Shown here piece after piece: positions 62,495 to 64,000 of a stretch of DNA of 64,000 bases (positions are counted from its first letter, which is position 1; each line of letters opens with the position of its first letter). The stretch spans positions 1 through 64,000 of the forward strand of contig CANRJB010000003.1 in assembly GCA_947630845.1 (NCBI GenBank). The letters are read 5' to 3'. Below the pieces are notes generated by a model. The model was not told where the DNA came from. It did not search any database and saw nothing but the letters and a program-made list of their open reading frames with translations. This stretch comes from an uncultured Clostridia bacterium. Its GTDB lineage: Bacteria > Bacillota > Clostridia > Oscillospirales > Ruminococcaceae. A program made the position numbers and the translations under genes.

Positions 62495-62523
62495 ATTTTA
62501 CCATAAAAAATGAATTTCGTAAA
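62495..62523 (-). promoter_or_regulatory. Promoter of CPBP gene
   Basis: Minus strand TTTACG (62523-62518), 17 nt, TAAAAT (62500-62495). Confidence 0.65.
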
Positions 62524-62592
62524 TACTTTTTTCAAAAATATTTTTTGTCATACTCATTTTGAAAATTTTTTTCAAAAGTGACAAAAAAATGA

Positions 62593-62621
62593 TAGACAAA
62601 AGGAATAAAATATGTTATAAT
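62593..62621 (+). promoter_or_regulatory. Promoter of Nudix gene
   Basis: TAGACA (62593-62598), 17 nt, extended TGT-TATAAT (62613-62621). Confidence 0.75.
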
Positions 62622-62664
62622 CAATATAACAGTGAATCATGCTCAGAGAAAGGAAGCGAACAGA

Positions 62665-63081
62665 ATGCGGCATGAAAAGTCCTGCGGAGCGATTGTCTAC
62701 CGCAGATTTCATGGGAATATCGAAATTTTGCTGATCCGGCACATCAACAGCGGGCACTGGTCCTTCCCGAAAGGACATGTCGAAGAAGGGGAGACAGAGG
62801 TGGAGACCGCAGTCCGGGAGATCAAGGAGGAGACTTCTATTGATGTCATCATTGACCCGACATTCCGGGAGACTGTTTCCTATTCCCCGAAACGGGACAC
62901 CCAGAAGGTGGTCGTCTACTTCATCGGCAAGGCAAAGAATTATGATTATGTGCCGCAGGCGGAGGAGATCTCCGAAGTACGATGGGTGGATATCGGGTAT
63001 GCTTCCCGGATACTGACCTATGAAAATGACAAGAACATTGTCATTAAAGCAAAAAATGTCATAAAAAGCGTAGCAACATAA
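62665..63081 (+). CDS. Nudix hydrolase, Ap4A pyrophosphatase-like
   Basis: 138 residues. ATG 62665 follows AAGGAAG; an upstream in-frame start (62632) lies at the transcription start. RHEKSCGAIVYRR opens the protein and the Nudix box is GHVEEGETEVETAVREIKEE (final Gly replaced by Ser in ETSI). The WSFPKGHVEEGE context and small size fit asymmetrical diadenosine-tetraphosphate hydrolases that clear alarmone-like dinucleotides. Single-gene unit with promoter and terminator. Confidence 0.92.
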   Translation: MRHEKSCGAIVYRRFHGNIEILLIRHINSGHWSFPKGHVEEGETEVETAVREIKEETSIDVIIDPTFRETVSYSPKRDTQKVVVYFIGKAKNYDYVPQAEEISEVRWVDIGYASRILTYENDKNIVIKAKNVIKSVAT

Positions 63082-63082
63082 A

Positions 63083-63120
63083 AAAACAGAGTGACATTAT
63101 GCCGCTCTGTTTTTCTTTTT
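63083..63120 (+). terminator. Terminator of Nudix gene
   Basis: Stem AAAACAGAG / CTCTGTTTT, 13-nt loop, then TCTTTTT. The A-run on the other side makes it usable for the convergent gene. Confidence 0.85.
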
Positions 63121-63528
63121 TCAACTCTGCTGTGCTGTCTGGACAGGCTGCTGTTTCTGTGAAGTCATCTGTTCTGTCAGTCGTGCCAGCAATTGTGTCT
63201 GCTGTGTCAGCAGATTTTCATATGCTTCCCGTTTAGCGACCGATGCGAAGATACTGCATAACCGCACAGCAAAACCGATCGTAATCACAATGCTTCCATA
63301 AATCATGATAGCGTTGATCATTTTTATAAGATCATCAAGATTATCTGTTGCATGGCTGACCTGTTTGTGGATCTCCGTGTAGAAATCTCCACCAAAAGTT
63401 TCATAACCACCGCTGTAACCATTAAACCCCTCTGATATGACCCAGATCAGCATGATGATACCTGCCACCACTCCCAGAACGCAGAGAATGAGCTGAAAAC
63501 GTTCAGATGCTTTCATTTTCGACCACAT
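63121..63528 (-). CDS. Small two-helix membrane protein
   Basis: 135 residues. ATG 63528 lies 7 nt after AAAGGAGG; the ATG at 63546 is upstream of that site. Helices at ~12-33 and ~72-94 enclose an external Gly/Tyr/Phe-rich loop (GFNGYSGGYETFGGDFY); the Gln/Thr-rich C-terminal tail (LLTQQTQLLARLTEQMTSQKQQ) is cytoplasmic and probably helical. Function not recognised. Confidence 0.75.
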   Translation of the reverse strand: MWSKMKASERFQLILCVLGVVAGIIMLIWVISEGFNGYSGGYETFGGDFYTEIHKQVSHATDNLDDLIKMINAIMIYGSIVITIGFAVRLCSIFASVAKREAYENLLTQQTQLLARLTEQMTSQKQQPVQTAQQS

Positions 63529-63573
63529 TACATTTCCTCCTTTCATTCTATTCGGGTCTGTTGCCCTGTCTTT

Positions 63574-63602
63574 ATTATAGCAGAATTATTTGATAAAAGA
63601 TA
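63574..63602 (-). promoter_or_regulatory. Extended -10 promoter of small membrane protein gene
   Basis: Minus strand TGC-TATAAT (ending 63574); the -35 position (TATCTT) is poor. Confidence 0.5.
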
Positions 63603-63640
63603 GATTCACTATAGCATCAGAAACGCATCATATCTACATA

Positions 63641-63668
63641 CAAAAAGGCGGCAAGAGATCTTGCCGCC
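63641..63668 (-). terminator. Terminator of groEL
   Basis: Stem GGCGGCAAGA / TCTTGCCGCC region (63647-63668) followed by T5 on the minus strand. Confidence 0.9.
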
Positions 63669-63676
63669 CATTCCTA

Positions 63677-64000
63677 TTAGTACATGCCGCCTGCTGGCAT
63701 CGGAGGTGCCGGAGGCTCAGGTTCCTTGATATCGGCAACAAGGCTCTCTGTTGTGAGTACCATTGCTGCAACGGAAGCGGCATTCTGGAGCGCACTTCTG
63801 GTGACCTTTGTCGGGTCAACGATACCAGCCGGAATCATGTCAACATATGCCTCATTGTAGGCATCAAAGCCATAACCGACCTTGCCGGAGCTGATGATCT
63901 TGTCGATGATGACGCTGCCTTCCAGACCTGCATTCAGAGCGATCTGACGCAGCGGAGCTTCCAGAGCGGTGCGGATGATAGCTGCACCAGTCTTTTCATC
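63677..64000 (-). CDS. groL: Chaperonin GroEL, C-terminal part (5' end outside window)
   Basis: 107 residues visible, stop TAA at 63679-63677, open to the window edge. The segment [65 protein letters not shown] and the final [15 protein letters not shown] belong to the equatorial domain and Gly/Met-rich tail of GroEL, the large ring that folds proteins with GroES and ATP. groES would be expected upstream, outside the window. Confidence 0.97.
   Translation of the reverse strand, partial: DEKTGAAIIRTALEAPLRQIALNAGLEGSVIIDKIISSGKVGYGFDAYNEAYVDMIPAGIVDPTKVTRSALQNAASVAAMVLTTESLVADIKEPEPPAPPMPAGGMY

Noticed and set aside
1-64000. tRNA or rRNA genes, insertion sequences, prophage
   Set aside because: No cloverleaf, rRNA segment, transposase, integrase or phage structural gene was recognised on either strand.

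Overview
The window looks like chromosomal DNA from a cellulose-degrading gut Firmicute of the genus Ruminococcus or a close relative. Three glycoside hydrolases point that way: two carry near-identical ruminococcal-type dockerins (GH9-CBM3c-dockerin; CBM4-Ig-GH9-dockerin-GH16) and one is a surface lipoprotein GH5. The background fits: Gram-positive promoters, lysine/peptidoglycan synthesis through DapL and DapF, an FtsEX-linked M23 hydrolase, HemZ, and no outer-membrane genes. No rRNA, tRNA, CRISPR array, prophage or insertion sequence was recognised. The species cannot be fixed from the sequence alone.

Layout. 1-1466: partial repeat-rich protein with a CxxC-bearing N-terminus. 1786-4512: GH9 endoglucanase. 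4578-5555: degenerate sensor-kinase-like protein. 5834-7650: GAPDH and a small membrane protein. 7704-7940: a candidate structured ncRNA (possibly 6S RNA) with its own promoter and terminator. 7956-9262: DUF1292 protein and a lipoprotein. 9382-11869: pyridoxal kinase (with a possible pseudoknot leader), Ca2+/cation antiporter, nitroreductase. 11965-14202: Zn/Cd/Pb P-type ATPase under an ArsR-type operator. 14322-18850: a three-gene unit of diguanylate cyclase, kinase-less sensor and orphan solute-binding lipoprotein. 18973-20323: ThrH and an AraC regulator, overlapping tail to tail. 20518-24920: GH9/GH16 cellulosomal enzyme and a PepSY protein.

25134-29386: a compact biosynthetic operon (alpha/beta hydrolase, free-standing condensation-type enzyme, acyl carrier protein, adenylate-forming ligase). 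29500-32476: XRE regulator, NfeD and flotillin. 32634-36821: ddl, murI, DUF1934 and argS. 37088-43434: CdaR-like regulator, ftsE, ftsX, M23 hydrolase, S41 protease, MscS. 43506-47510: dapF, a palindromic 54/55-bp tandem repeat, a nucleotidyltransferase, dapL and a TPR protein. 47577-53996: an orphan PglX-like DNA methyltransferase, small envelope proteins, the Nnr NAD(P)H-hydrate repair enzyme and a lipoprotein. 54069-54415: non-coding, microsatellites and TGCA-rich repeats. 54416-57835 (minus): MBL hydrolase, hemZ and rlmD. 57957-64000: small proteins, GH5, CPBP protease, Nudix hydrolase and the 3' end of groEL.

Themes. Housekeeping genes for the cell wall (ddl, murI, dapF, dapL, ftsEX, M23) alternate with polysaccharide-degradation and signalling genes. 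Promoters are unusually easy to read: almost all are TTGACA-like / exactly 17 nt / TATAAT-like, and many have a TGn extension. Most compelling for follow-up are the 25-29 kb biosynthetic operon, the cyclic-di-GMP/solute-binding unit, the lone PglX, the palindromic tandem repeat, and the structured leader before the pyridoxal kinase. All functions are read from sequence motifs; no database search was run.
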